A DNA stretch of 64,000 nucleotides from Chitinophaga jiangningensis (GTDB lineage: Bacteria; Bacteroidota; Bacteroidia; Chitinophagales; Chitinophagaceae), in contig NZ_FRBL01000006.1 in assembly GCF_900142605.1 (NCBI RefSeq), forward strand, positions 434,001-498,000, written 5' to 3'. Made by a program: the position numbers and the translations under genes. Shown piece after piece: positions 42,771-50,838 of the stretch; the stretch's first letter is position 1, and every line of letters begins with the position of its first letter. The notes beneath the pieces were generated by a model. The model was given only the letters and a program-made list of their open reading frames with translations, made no database searches and had not been told where the DNA came from.

Positions 42771-44060
42771 ATGTATATACCCGATATTGAATTACAGTCT
42801 TTAGCAGCCATCAGGGCATTCCAGGAGAAGGAAGTGCTGCATATGATCGGTTACCTGCAACAATTTTCACCGTTTTATAAAGACTGGTTCAAGCGGCATG
42901 GTATACAGGCAGATGATATCCGTTCCCTGGAAGAGGTGAAGAAGATTCCGCCTGTTACCAAGGAGGCATTGCAGGAGCAGAACTGGGATTTTTTATGTGT
43001 GGATAAAAGTAAGATTGCAGAATATACCACCACCAGTGGTACGCTGGGAAGGCCGGTGATATTGGCTTTAACGGAAAAAGATTTACAGCGTCTTACTTAC
43101 AATGAATATATTTCTTTTAGTTGTGCCGATGGTACAGACAGTGATGTGTATCAGCTGATGCTTACCCTGGATCGTCAGTTTATGGCGGGGATGGCGTATT
43201 ACAATGGTATCCGCAGGCTGGGTGCGGGCGTGCTGCGTGTAGGCCCTGGCGTGCCCAGTATGCAATGGGAAAATATTGAGCGGATACGGCCCACTACTAT
43301 TGTGGGGGTGCCATCGTTCCTGGTGAAGCTGATTGCGTATGCGAAGGAGCACAATATTGATGTGAATAGTACTTCTGTAAAAAAGGCGGTGTGTATTGGG
43401 GAGAACATCCGTAATACGGATTTTTCGTTGAATGTACTGGGTAAGAAGATTACGGAGGAATGGAATATTAAGTTGTATTCCACCTATGCTTCTACGGAAA
43501 TGCAGACAGCTTTTACCGAGTGTAAGGTGGGGCATGGCGGGCATCATCATCCGGAGCTGTTGTATGTGGAGTTGCTGGATGATAATAATGAGCAGGTAGG
43601 CCCTGGTGAGGATGGAGAGGTGACGATAACTACGCTGGGTGTGGAAGGCATGCCGCTGCTGCGTTATAAGACCGGGGATATATGTCGCTATTACAACGAG
43701 CCTTGTAGCTGCGGGCGGCATACGCTTCGTTTATCGCCGGTGATAGGCCGTAAAAAGCAGATGCTGAAGTTCAAGGGTACTACTTTATATCCGCCGGCTT
43801 TATTTGATTTGCTGAATGAGATGAATGAGGTGCGGGAGTATGTGGTGGAGGTACATTCCAACGAATTAGGTACGGATGAGATTTTGCTGCATTTGTGGCC
43901 GCTGGAGGAGTCTGAGGAGATGGACAGGAAGATTAAATCCTATTTACAGGCGAAGCTCCGGGTGATTCCGCAGGTGCGGTATTGCAGTCAGGCGGAGATG
44001 ATGAAGATGCAGTTTCCGGAGGGCAGCAGGAAGCCGGTGAAGTTTGTGGATAAGCGGTAG
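42771..44060 (+). CDS. PaaK-like adenylate-forming ligase (probable coumarate activation)
   Basis: The protein has 429 residues and resembles phenylacetate-CoA ligases. The ATP loop is EYTTTSGTLGRPVI, the A5 motif YSTYASTEMQTAF and the A7 region RYKTGDICRYYNEPCSCG. It would activate an aromatic acid, most plausibly the 4-coumarate made by the ammonia-lyase, as adenylate and then as CoA or ACP thioester. It is the last gene of the cluster, with an intrinsic terminator 30 bases after its stop. Confidence 0.88.
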   Translation: MYIPDIELQSLAAIRAFQEKEVLHMIGYLQQFSPFYKDWFKRHGIQADDIRSLEEVKKIPPVTKEALQEQNWDFLCVDKSKIAEYTTTSGTLGRPVILALTEKDLQRLTYNEYISFSCADGTDSDVYQLMLTLDRQFMAGMAYYNGIRRLGAGVLRVGPGVPSMQWENIERIRPTTIVGVPSFLVKLIAYAKEHNIDVNSTSVKKAVCIGENIRNTDFSLNVLGKKITEEWNIKLYSTYASTEMQTAFTECKVGHGGHHHPELLYVELLDDNNEQVGPGEDGEVTITTLGVEGMPLLRYKTGDICRYYNEPCSCGRHTLRLSPVIGRKKQMLKFKGTTLYPPALFDLLNEMNEVREYVVEVHSNELGTDEILLHLWPLEESEEMDRKIKSYLQAKLRVIPQVRYCSQAEMMKMQFPEGSRKPVKFVDKR

Positions 44061-44089
44061 GAGTTTGTTTTATTTAAAAATTTTTTAGG

Positions 44090-44120
44090 GAGATGCCGGT
44101 GCGGCATCTCTTTGTTTTTT
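44090..44120 (+). terminator. Intrinsic terminator of the pigment cluster
   Basis: A perfect 9-bp stem, GAGATGCCG/CGGCATCTC around GTG (44090-44110), is followed by TTTGTTTTTT. This marks the 3' end of the operon that starts near 18220. Confidence 0.9.
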
Positions 44121-44193
44121 ACGCAGGGTAGTAATCATTTTTCGATCATACTGATCTGTTCATTCCGTTCATTCCTCCTTCTTTCTATTCATT

Positions 44194-44224
44194 CTCATTC
44201 GGGGATGAAATCAGCTCATTCGGG
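44194..44224. repeat. Two direct 10-mers 21 bases apart upstream of a small gene
   Basis: CTCATTCGGG occurs at 44194-44203 and 44215-44224, in the same orientation and two helical turns apart. A 5-bp inverted repeat (CCGGC/GCCGG) follows just before the ATG at 44260. This looks like an operator, although chance is possible. Confidence 0.5.
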
Positions 44225-44259
44225 CGTTTTTGAGGCGTAATGCCGGCTAATTTGCCGGT

Positions 44260-44523
44260 ATGAAAGTTAACCTCATGAACTTTATTGATATCGAAATTGA
44301 TAAGCTGACAAATAGTATTTGTTGTTGCCAAACAGGTAACTTATTTGCATTTGTTTGTAAACTATCGAAGGAGGCTGGGTTCGGGGGAGTCATAGCTTTT
44401 TTTTCTAAGAGTATTTTAGCAGAACATTACATCGAAAAGCTGAAAGCGCAATACGTTGGAAAACTAAAATTGGGTATCTTTGAAAGGGAAGCTGAATCTT
44501 TGATTAATAAATATTTCAACTGA
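44260..44523 (+). CDS. Small protein, possibly the C-terminal part of a GNAT-like acetyltransferase
   Basis: The protein has 87 residues. I do not recognise a firm family. GVIAFFSKSILAEHYIEKLK followed by LGIFEREAESLINKYFN resembles, in pattern only, the last helix-strand-helix of small GNAT-like proteins. A conserved acetyl-CoA loop is not visible, so it may be a remnant. The region is more AT-rich than the neighbouring operons. A second small frame starts 5 bases after its stop. Confidence 0.45.
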   Translation: MKVNLMNFIDIEIDKLTNSICCCQTGNLFAFVCKLSKEAGFGGVIAFFSKSILAEHYIEKLKAQYVGKLKLGIFEREAESLINKYFN

Positions 44524-44528
44524 TTCTT

Positions 44529-44744
44529 ATGGAAGATTTTAGAAATTCTATCGAGCCAGAATGGTATGTGATAAGCAGGCCATACAGTAAAAGAGAAAGC
44601 AGAAACACTGCATTGATTTTTAAAATCTACCGTGCCACCGGCCGCGTTTACACCTATACACCCGTGAAAAAGAACCTTAGTCGCTGGTGCCGTAAAGACA
44701 GCTGGCAGCCTCCACGTGATCCTGCAGGGAAAAAACGCTGCTGA
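44529..44744 (+). CDS. Doubtful small hypothetical protein
   Basis: The frame has 71 residues (MEDFRNSIEPEWYVISRP at its start, ending PRDPAGKKRC). It lies 5 bases after the preceding small gene and on the same strand, which is the main argument for it. It has no recognisable motif and an unusually basic C-terminus, so it may be non-coding. Confidence 0.3.
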   Translation: MEDFRNSIEPEWYVISRPYSKRESRNTALIFKIYRATGRVYTYTPVKKNLSRWCRKDSWQPPRDPAGKKRC

Positions 44745-44842
44745 TAGCTGCGAGTCGCATTCAATTGTTGAGCAGGCTGGCGTCGGGTATTCGTTAGCAC
44801 GTCCGCTGTTAATGCAAAGAATCGCATATCGCAGTACCTCCA

Positions 44843-45334
44843 CTAAAACCCAAACACTGCTGTTGCCTGCGGATTATCCAGCTTATAACTCTGTCTTTTC
44901 CCTCCTACAATCACATGCACCATATTCGTTTGCGTTGCATGCTGCTCATACAGCACATCATTGCGTACTTCCACCTTCCTGGGCGTCGCTACATTTTCCG
45001 CTACCAGAAAGCTCCAAACAGCGTCCTCCTCAATCTTATACCCGATGAACTTCAATGCCACCGGCTTACCATCCACCTTTACCGATAAATGCTGCTGCAG
45101 GTAGGCCGCAATGAAGCCTTCCACCTGCTTGCGGTTAGCCGGCCTGATAATATCAAATGAGGTCTTGAATTGTTTTTTTAATGTGTTTTCCAGATCGTCC
45201 GTAAAGATCCGGGCACTCACCTCCAGCTCCTTATGAGCAGCATTATGCGTTATTTCCGTTACACTCGCGTAAAACGGATGCAGCATCAACATAATACCAA
45301 CCCACCATTTACATAGTAATAATCCCACTAGCAA
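44843..45334 (-). CDS. DUF6702-family protein
   Basis: The protein has 163 residues. A hydrophobic start runs into MLHPFYASVTEITHNAAHKE, the hallmark of DUF6702, followed by a domain rich in beta strands. It is probably periplasmic. The start is a TTG at 45334, which keeps the hydrophobic segment; the first ATG (45292) would remove it. The gene is divergent from a HupE/UreJ gene and an M1 peptidase gene, and this set often occurs together in Bacteroidota as far as I recall. Confidence 0.8.
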   Translation of the reverse strand: MLVGLLLCKWWVGIMLMLHPFYASVTEITHNAAHKELEVSARIFTDDLENTLKKQFKTSFDIIRPANRKQVEGFIAAYLQQHLSVKVDGKPVALKFIGYKIEEDAVWSFLVAENVATPRKVEVRNDVLYEQHATQTNMVHVIVGGKRQSYKLDNPQATAVFGF

Positions 45335-45373
45335 AAATTTTTAGGAAAAATTAACTTTTTGGTTATATAATTA

Positions 45374-45381
45374 CAAATTTA
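45374..45381 (-). promoter_or_regulatory. Possible -7 box for the DUF6702 gene
   Basis: On the minus strand this reads TAAATTTG, matching TAnnTTTG, 40 bases before the TTG start. A -33 TTTG at the right distance is not evident. Confidence 0.4.
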
Positions 45382-45396
45382 GATAAAAGTAGTGCA

Positions 45397-45981
45397 ATGG
45401 ATGGTTTGTATTTTCAGTTGGGCTGGCAGCACATTATCAATTGGGACGCCTATGACCACATCTTGTTTATCATAGCCTTGTGTGCCATGTACCTGCTGCG
45501 CGACTGGAAAAAAGTCCTGATCCTGGTGACAGCATTTACCATCGGGCATTCCATTACGCTGGCACTGAGCGTATTAAATGTAATCCGCGTGCCGGGCGAC
45601 CTGATAGAATGGCTGATACCTGTTACCATCTGCATCACCGCAGCAACCAATATCATTCGAAAAGACAGTGAACCGAAAAAATTGCAGCTGAATTATTTCT
45701 ATGCCTTGTTTTTCGGCTTGATCCATGGCCTCGGATTCTCTAATTATCTGAAAAGCATGCTGGGCGCACAAAGCAACGTGGTTGGCCCGCTGCTCGGATT
45801 CAACCTGGGCCTGGAATGTGGTCAGATCGTAATTGTAATGATTATTTTACTCATCTCCGGAGTATTCGTCAACCTCTCCGGGGTAAAGCGCCGCGACTGG
45901 AACCTCTGCGTGTCCTCAGGCGCTTTTGGGATCGCCCTCGTAATGGTGATCGAAGGTGCAAGAGCAATGTTTTTGAATTAG
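45397..45981 (+). CDS. HupE/UreJ-like membrane protein
   Basis: This 194-residue integral-membrane protein has about six helices. Motifs of the HupE/UreJ group are seen in NWDAYDHILFIIAL, VTAFTIGHSITLALSVL and FFGLIHGLGFSNYL, where Asp and His residues within membrane helices could bind a metal such as nickel or cobalt. No hydrogenase or urease genes are near, so the ion and role are open. It is followed after 15 bases by an M1 peptidase gene. Confidence 0.85.
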   Translation: MDGLYFQLGWQHIINWDAYDHILFIIALCAMYLLRDWKKVLILVTAFTIGHSITLALSVLNVIRVPGDLIEWLIPVTICITAATNIIRKDSEPKKLQLNYFYALFFGLIHGLGFSNYLKSMLGAQSNVVGPLLGFNLGLECGQIVIVMIILLISGVFVNLSGVKRRDWNLCVSSGAFGIALVMVIEGARAMFLN

Positions 45982-45996
45982 TATTTTATACCGTTT

Positions 45997-48318
45997 ATGA
46001 GAAGAAGTATATTCCTGCTTGGAATCTTGTGCAGCAGCACCTTTGCCCTGTATGCACAAAATAATCCCGGCTCTAACCATGGCAACCGCTTCGAGCAACT
46101 GGGCACCATGCTCCAGACGCCAAATATGTACCGCTCCGCCTCCGGTGCACCAGGACCTAAATACTGGCAACAAAGAGCCGACTACGACATCGCCGCCACA
46201 CTCGACGATGATAAGCAGCGACTCACCGGCGCAGAAACAATCACCTATTACAACAATTCTCCCGATCCGCTCACCTACCTCTGGCTCCAGCTGGACGAAA
46301 ACCAGCACGACGCCAAAAGTGAACTGCAGCAGATCAACGGTAGCCGCATGTCTGATAAAATGACCATGAGCGCTATCAACAACATTCTCAGGGAAGATAA
46401 AGACCTGGGCGTGAAAATTGCCAAAGTAACCGATGCGGACGGTAAAGCACTGCCTTATACCATCAACAGCACTATGATGCGCATCGACCTGGCACAGCCA
46501 CTCATGCCGGGAGAAAAATACCGCTTCAAAGTGGAATGGTCCTATAACATCCCTGACCGCATGACCGTTGGCGGCCGCGGTGGTTATGAATACTTCCCGG
46601 AAGATAAAAACTACCTCTACACCATCACCCAGTGGTATCCACGCCTTGCTGTATATTCCGACTTTCAGGGATGGCAGAATAAACAATTCTTCGGCAGCGG
46701 CGAATTTGCCCTCACATTCGGCAACTTCAAAGTGCGCATGACCGTTCCTTCCGATCACATAGTAGGTGGTACCGGCGAATGCCAGAACTATAAAGACATG
46801 CTGACTCCTGCCCAGTATCAACGCTGGCAGCAGGCACAGTCCAGCAAAACACCAGTGGAAGTGGTAACGCTCGACGAAGCAAAAAAAGCTATGAAAAGCC
46901 ATGCCTCCGCCACAAAAACCTGGGAGTATGAAGCCAGTAATGTGCGCGATTTCGCATGGGTATCTTCCCGCCGCCTCGTTTGGGACGCTATGGCTACCAA
47001 TGTAGAAGGCAATAAGGTAATGGCAATGTCGTACTACGGTCAGGAAGCTTACCCGCTCTACAACCGCTACTCTACCAAAGTAGTAGCACACACCCTGCAA
47101 TCTTACTCTAAGCATACTATCCCTTACCCTTATCCGGTAGCTATCTCCGTGGAGGCTGCCAACGGTATGGAATACCCGATGATCTGCTTCAACTACGGTC
47201 GCGCCGATAAAGACGGTACCTACTCTGAAGCCACTAAAAACGGTATGATTGGCGTAATCATTCACGAAGTTGGTCACAACTTCTTCCCAATGATTGTAAA
47301 CTCCGATGAGCGCCAGTGGACATGGATGGATGAAGGTTTGAATACTTTCTGCCAGTTCATGGCGGAGCAGGAGTGGGACAGCAACTTCCCATCCGGCCGC
47401 GGCCCCGCGCATAAGATTGTGGATTACATGAAAATGCCGAAAGATCAGCTGGAACCGATTATGACCAATTCTGAAAACATCATCAACTTTGGTCCTAATG
47501 CTTACGCAAAGCCCGCTACCGGTTTGAATATTCTTCGTGAAACCGTGATGGGAAGAGAACTCTTTGATTTCGCTTTCCGTGAATATGCTCGTCGCTGGGC
47601 ATTTAAACATCCTACTCCCGCTGACCTCTTCCGCACCATGGAAGATGCTTCTGCGGTAGACCTGGACTGGTTCTGGCGCGGATGGTTCTTCGGAACGGAG
47701 CCTTGTGATATCGCACTGGATACTGTTAAATGGTATCGCCTGGACTCAAAAAATCCGGCGGTAAATAATAAAGAGGCTAAGGCAGCTTACGACAAAAACA
47801 TGGATCATGTTGCCCGTCGTAAAAACAAGGAAGAAGGCGTGAAATATGTGGTAGATCAGGATACAGAGCTACAGGACTTCTACAGTAAATACGACCGTTT
47901 TGCCGTGTCTAAGGAAGATCAGGCTGCATTCAATAATTATTATAACAGTCTCACTCCTGCCGAAAAGAAACTTTACGACAGCAAGAAAAACTTCTATGAG
48001 CTTACGTTCACGAACAAAGGCGGTTTGGTAATGCCAATACTGCTCGAGTGGACCTTTGCTGATGGTACGAAAGAAGTGGACCGCATTCCGGTTTACATCT
48101 GGCGAAAAAATGAAAACCAGGTAACAAAAGTATTTGCAAAAGATAAGCAGGTTACTGCTGTAAAACTGGATCCTTACCGCGAAACAGCGGATATTGATGA
48201 ATCCAATAACAGCTGGCCGCGCGAGGCTACTCCTTCGCAGTTTGAGCTGTTCAAGGGCAGCAATACACCTCGGGGAGCCAGCACCGGCGATAACCCAATG
48301 CGCAAGGCAAGAAATTAA
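45997..48318 (+). CDS. M1-family zinc metallopeptidase
   Basis: This secreted aminopeptidase-like enzyme has 773 residues. A signal peptide (MRRSIFLLGILCSSTFALYA) is followed by an N-terminal beta domain (ADYDIAATLDDDKQRLTGAE). The catalytic zinc site is HEVGHNFF with the third ligand exactly 18 residues after the second His (WTWMDEGLNTF), the HExxH-X18-E pattern of gluzincins. The usual GAMEN exopeptidase motif reads as NGMEYP (VEAANGMEYPMI), a common variant in Bacteroidota. It ends the HupE operon, with a terminator directly after. Confidence 0.93.
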   Translation: MRRSIFLLGILCSSTFALYAQNNPGSNHGNRFEQLGTMLQTPNMYRSASGAPGPKYWQQRADYDIAATLDDDKQRLTGAETITYYNNSPDPLTYLWLQLDENQHDAKSELQQINGSRMSDKMTMSAINNILREDKDLGVKIAKVTDADGKALPYTINSTMMRIDLAQPLMPGEKYRFKVEWSYNIPDRMTVGGRGGYEYFPEDKNYLYTITQWYPRLAVYSDFQGWQNKQFFGSGEFALTFGNFKVRMTVPSDHIVGGTGECQNYKDMLTPAQYQRWQQAQSSKTPVEVVTLDEAKKAMKSHASATKTWEYEASNVRDFAWVSSRRLVWDAMATNVEGNKVMAMSYYGQEAYPLYNRYSTKVVAHTLQSYSKHTIPYPYPVAISVEAANGMEYPMICFNYGRADKDGTYSEATKNGMIGVIIHEVGHNFFPMIVNSDERQWTWMDEGLNTFCQFMAEQEWDSNFPSGRGPAHKIVDYMKMPKDQLEPIMTNSENIINFGPNAYAKPATGLNILRETVMGRELFDFAFREYARRWAFKHPTPADLFRTMEDASAVDLDWFWRGWFFGTEPCDIALDTVKWYRLDSKNPAVNNKEAKAAYDKNMDHVARRKNKEEGVKYVVDQDTELQDFYSKYDRFAVSKEDQAAFNNYYNSLTPAEKKLYDSKKNFYELTFTNKGGLVMPILLEWTFADGTKEVDRIPVYIWRKNENQVTKVFAKDKQVTAVKLDPYRETADIDESNNSWPREATPSQFELFKGSNTPRGASTGDNPMRKARN

Positions 48319-48347
48319 AAAAGCAGCAGCAATGCTGCTTTTTTTTT
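48317..48347 (+). terminator. Intrinsic terminator of the M1-peptidase operon
   Basis: A 12-bp stem, AAAAAAGCAGCA/TGCTGCTTTTTT around GCAA, starts right at the peptidase stop codon and ends in a T-run. Confidence 0.88.
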
Positions 48348-48369
48348 AGATATTTATCGCTGCATAAAT

Positions 48370-49197
48370 ATGATTTCCGTTATGAGGACACTCTTGTTTT
48401 TTATTTTCACATTCGTGGTACTGCAGGCCTGCCAGGCAGCACAGGTGGATACGATATCCATTCCCAGTGCCGTGATGCACCGCAGTTTCAAGGCGGTGGT
48501 AATTAAACCGGCTAGTTATAAAAATGGCAGCGAACGCTATCCCGTGGTATATCTCCTGCACGGATACGGCGGCAACTATGCCAATTGGGTTACTAAAGTA
48601 CCGGCCCTGCGGGAGCTGGCAGACAAGTACAATTTCATGATTGTATGCCCGGATGGTGCCATTGGCAGCTGGTACCTGGATAGCCCGATCGACAGTAACT
48701 GGCGCTTCGAAACTTACGTAGGCACCGAAATACCAGCTTATATTGATCAGCATTATCAAACAGTACCTACTCCACAAGGCCGTGCCATTACCGGTTTAAG
48801 TATGGGGGGCCATGGGGGTTTGTATCTGGGTATACGTCACCAGGATATTTTTGGCGCAGCCGGCAGTATGAGTGGTGGCGTGGATTTCAGGCCATTCCCC
48901 CAAAACTGGGATATTGTAAAACATCTCGGTGATCCGGGCCCGGATGGGGCTAACTGGACCGAATACACGGTGATTAAACAGATAGAAAAGCTGGATAGTA
49001 CCAGTAGAATGCCGCTGATCGTGGATTGTGGCGTGAGCGATTTCTTTATTGATGTAAACAGGAATCTGCATCAGGCGTTGCTGCAACGAAAAATAGCACA
49101 TGATTATATCGAAAGACCCGGTGCGCACAACTGGGATTATTGGAACAATGCGATACAGTATCAGTTATTGTTCTTTCATCGTTTCTTTCAACATTAA
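48370..49197 (+). CDS. Secreted alpha/beta-hydrolase esterase (esterase D type)
   Basis: The protein has 275 residues with a signal segment (LLFFIFTFVVLQACQAA). LQAC could be a lipobox. The catalytic serine is in ITGLSMGGHGGLYLG, the acid probably in VDCGVSDFF and the histidine in RPGAHNWDYW. YLLHGYGGNYANW forms the oxyanion loop. Relatives are feruloyl or acetyl-xylan esterases and S-formylglutathione hydrolases; the signal peptide points to a carbohydrate esterase. An in-frame ATG at 48382 is an alternative start. Confidence 0.88.
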   Translation: MISVMRTLLFFIFTFVVLQACQAAQVDTISIPSAVMHRSFKAVVIKPASYKNGSERYPVVYLLHGYGGNYANWVTKVPALRELADKYNFMIVCPDGAIGSWYLDSPIDSNWRFETYVGTEIPAYIDQHYQTVPTPQGRAITGLSMGGHGGLYLGIRHQDIFGAAGSMSGGVDFRPFPQNWDIVKHLGDPGPDGANWTEYTVIKQIEKLDSTSRMPLIVDCGVSDFFIDVNRNLHQALLQRKIAHDYIERPGAHNWDYWNNAIQYQLLFFHRFFQH

Positions 49198-49212
49198 TTC
49201 CGTTTTGCGCCG

Positions 49213-49255
49213 CACTCACTCTTTTACATCCCCCTGGCATGTAAAAGAGTGAGTG
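49213..49255. terminator. Bidirectional terminator between esterase and oxidoreductase
   Basis: A perfect 17-bp inverted repeat (49213-49229 with 49239-49255) surrounds a 9-base loop between two convergent genes. The stem is AT-rich near the loop and no long T-run follows on either strand, so its strength is uncertain. Confidence 0.7.
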
Positions 49256-49285
49256 AATCAGGTGCGGTGCCCACCGTACAATCTC

Positions 49286-50353
49286 TTAATAATACTTCGC
49301 CATACTCGCTGCTTCAAATGGCTTCATCTCATCAAATTTCCCATCTCTGAATTTCTGTACCCAGTGTGGATCCTGGAGAATAGAACGGCCAACGGCCACG
49401 AGGTCAAAATCCCCCCGTGTCAACCGGCGTTCCAGTTCCTGGAAGTTGGTGGAGGTATTTGATGTTTCGCCTCCAAAGCTTTTCATCACGTCATTGGCCA
49501 GCCCAACAGAACCCACGGTAATTGTAGGATGACCACTCACTTTCTTGATCCAGCCAGCAAAGTTGAGATCAGAACCTTCAAACTCAGGCTCCCAGAAACG
49601 GCGCTGTGATGCATGAAAGATATCCACGCCAGCATCTGCCAGCGGCAGAATCCATTCTTCCATTTCCGCTGGTGTGTTGGCGATCTTCGCATTGTAATCT
49701 GAAGACTTGAATTGCGAAAGGCGGAGGATCAGCGTAAAATCTTCTCCTACTGCTGCTCTTACGGCTTTGATCACGTCTACCGCAAAGCGGGTGCGTTCGC
49801 GGACGGTCTTACCGCCATACGCATCAGTTCGGGGATTGCTCTGGTCCCACATAAAGTAATCGATGAGATAACCATGCGCCCCATGCAATTCAGCTGCGTT
49901 AAAGCCCAGGTCTTTTGCGGCTTTGGCAGCTTTTGCAAAGGCGGCAATAGTAGCTTCAATATCTGCCACGGTCATGGTACCCGGATGTTCTTTGGCAGCG
50001 GGAGGCATCCAGCCACTCATCCCGGGAGCATCACCGGTATGCCAGATCTGTGGTGCAATACTGCCTTTATTTGCATGCACAAGGTCTACTACTTTCTTCC
50101 AGCCGGCCAGTGCTGCATCTCCATAAAAATTAGGTATATCCTTTTCGTTCTTGGAAGCAGGGCGGTCTATCACAGTGCCTTCAGTTATGATCAGTCCTAC
50201 ATCGGCGGCCGCACGTCTGCCATAATATTCGGCCACTTGCTGTCCAGGCACTCCATCGGGTGAAGCCAGTCTTGTCATCGGTGCCATTACAAACCTGTTT
50301 TTCAGGTTCAGGCTCTTAAATTGATACGGTTCAAAAAATGCGCTGTGATTCAT
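49286..50353 (-). CDS. Old Yellow Enzyme family NADH:flavin oxidoreductase
   Basis: This cytosolic FMN enzyme has a TIM-barrel fold and 355 residues. It shows RFVMAPMTRLASPDG, APQIWHTGDAPG, ELHGAHGYLIDYF (substrate-binding His pair) and MWDQSNPRTDAYGGK, and ends with VAVGRSILQDPHWVQK, all typical. It reduces activated C=C bonds such as enones. It is divergent from an HxlR regulator, a common pairing in which the regulator senses electrophiles and controls the oxidoreductase. Confidence 0.93.
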   Translation of the reverse strand: MNHSAFFEPYQFKSLNLKNRFVMAPMTRLASPDGVPGQQVAEYYGRRAAADVGLIITEGTVIDRPASKNEKDIPNFYGDAALAGWKKVVDLVHANKGSIAPQIWHTGDAPGMSGWMPPAAKEHPGTMTVADIEATIAAFAKAAKAAKDLGFNAAELHGAHGYLIDYFMWDQSNPRTDAYGGKTVRERTRFAVDVIKAVRAAVGEDFTLILRLSQFKSSDYNAKIANTPAEMEEWILPLADAGVDIFHASQRRFWEPEFEGSDLNFAGWIKKVSGHPTITVGSVGLANDVMKSFGGETSNTSTNFQELERRLTRGDFDLVAVGRSILQDPHWVQKFRDGKFDEMKPFEAASMAKYY

Positions 50354-50441
50354 TTGATAATTTTATTACACAAAGCAACGACGATTACTTTAAATTTATA
50401 CGGCATTTGCTTTAAACTAGTAACCATAAGGTAAGTAGAAA

Positions 50442-50780
50442 ATGAAACAAACCATCCCCACCAAGTATACCTATTGTCCCGTAGAGCACGTTACTGCCAT
50501 AGCCGGCTCCCGTTGGAAGCTCATCATTGTATATGTGCTGCGGGAGCGCACAATGCGCTTCGGTCAACTACATGCGATTGTAGGTGATATCTCCGCCAAA
50601 GTGCTCACCAACTGTCTCCGTGAACTGGAAGCAGATGAAGTATTGGTACGCCATGCCATCTCACCTTCCCGCGTAGAATATTCTCTTACCGAAAAAGGCC
50701 GTGAGCTGGTTCCCATCCTCGTGGAGTTGGTAAAATGGGATAAGAAATTCTTTCCTGCGGCCGTGGAGAAGGTTGCATGA
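50442..50780 (+). CDS. HxlR-family transcriptional regulator
   Basis: This winged-helix regulator has 112 residues. It shows CPVEHVTAIAGSRWKLIIVY, LHAIVGDISAKVLTNCLREL and YSLTEKGRELVPIL, the standard HxlR pattern. The N-terminal cysteine (TYCPVEH) is where redox- or aldehyde-sensing members carry their sensing Cys. It probably represses or activates the divergent Old Yellow Enzyme gene, whose start is 88 bases away. Confidence 0.92.
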   Translation: MKQTIPTKYTYCPVEHVTAIAGSRWKLIIVYVLRERTMRFGQLHAIVGDISAKVLTNCLRELEADEVLVRHAISPSRVEYSLTEKGRELVPILVELVKWDKKFFPAAVEKVA

Positions 50781-50838
50781 GTTAGGAATAAAGCAACTTC
50801 TTATTTAATTTTACTTGTAATCGATTGCAATTTGAATT

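Noticed and set aside
44716..45048. Plus-strand frame of 110 codons opposite the DUF6702 gene
   Set aside because: Its second half is antisense to a conserved family and it has no motif or spacing signal of its own.
45916..47610. Minus-strand open frame of 564 codons opposite the M1 peptidase
   Set aside because: It mirrors a gene with a perfect zinc site on the other strand. Its translation is rich in His, Cys and Val and shows no domain.
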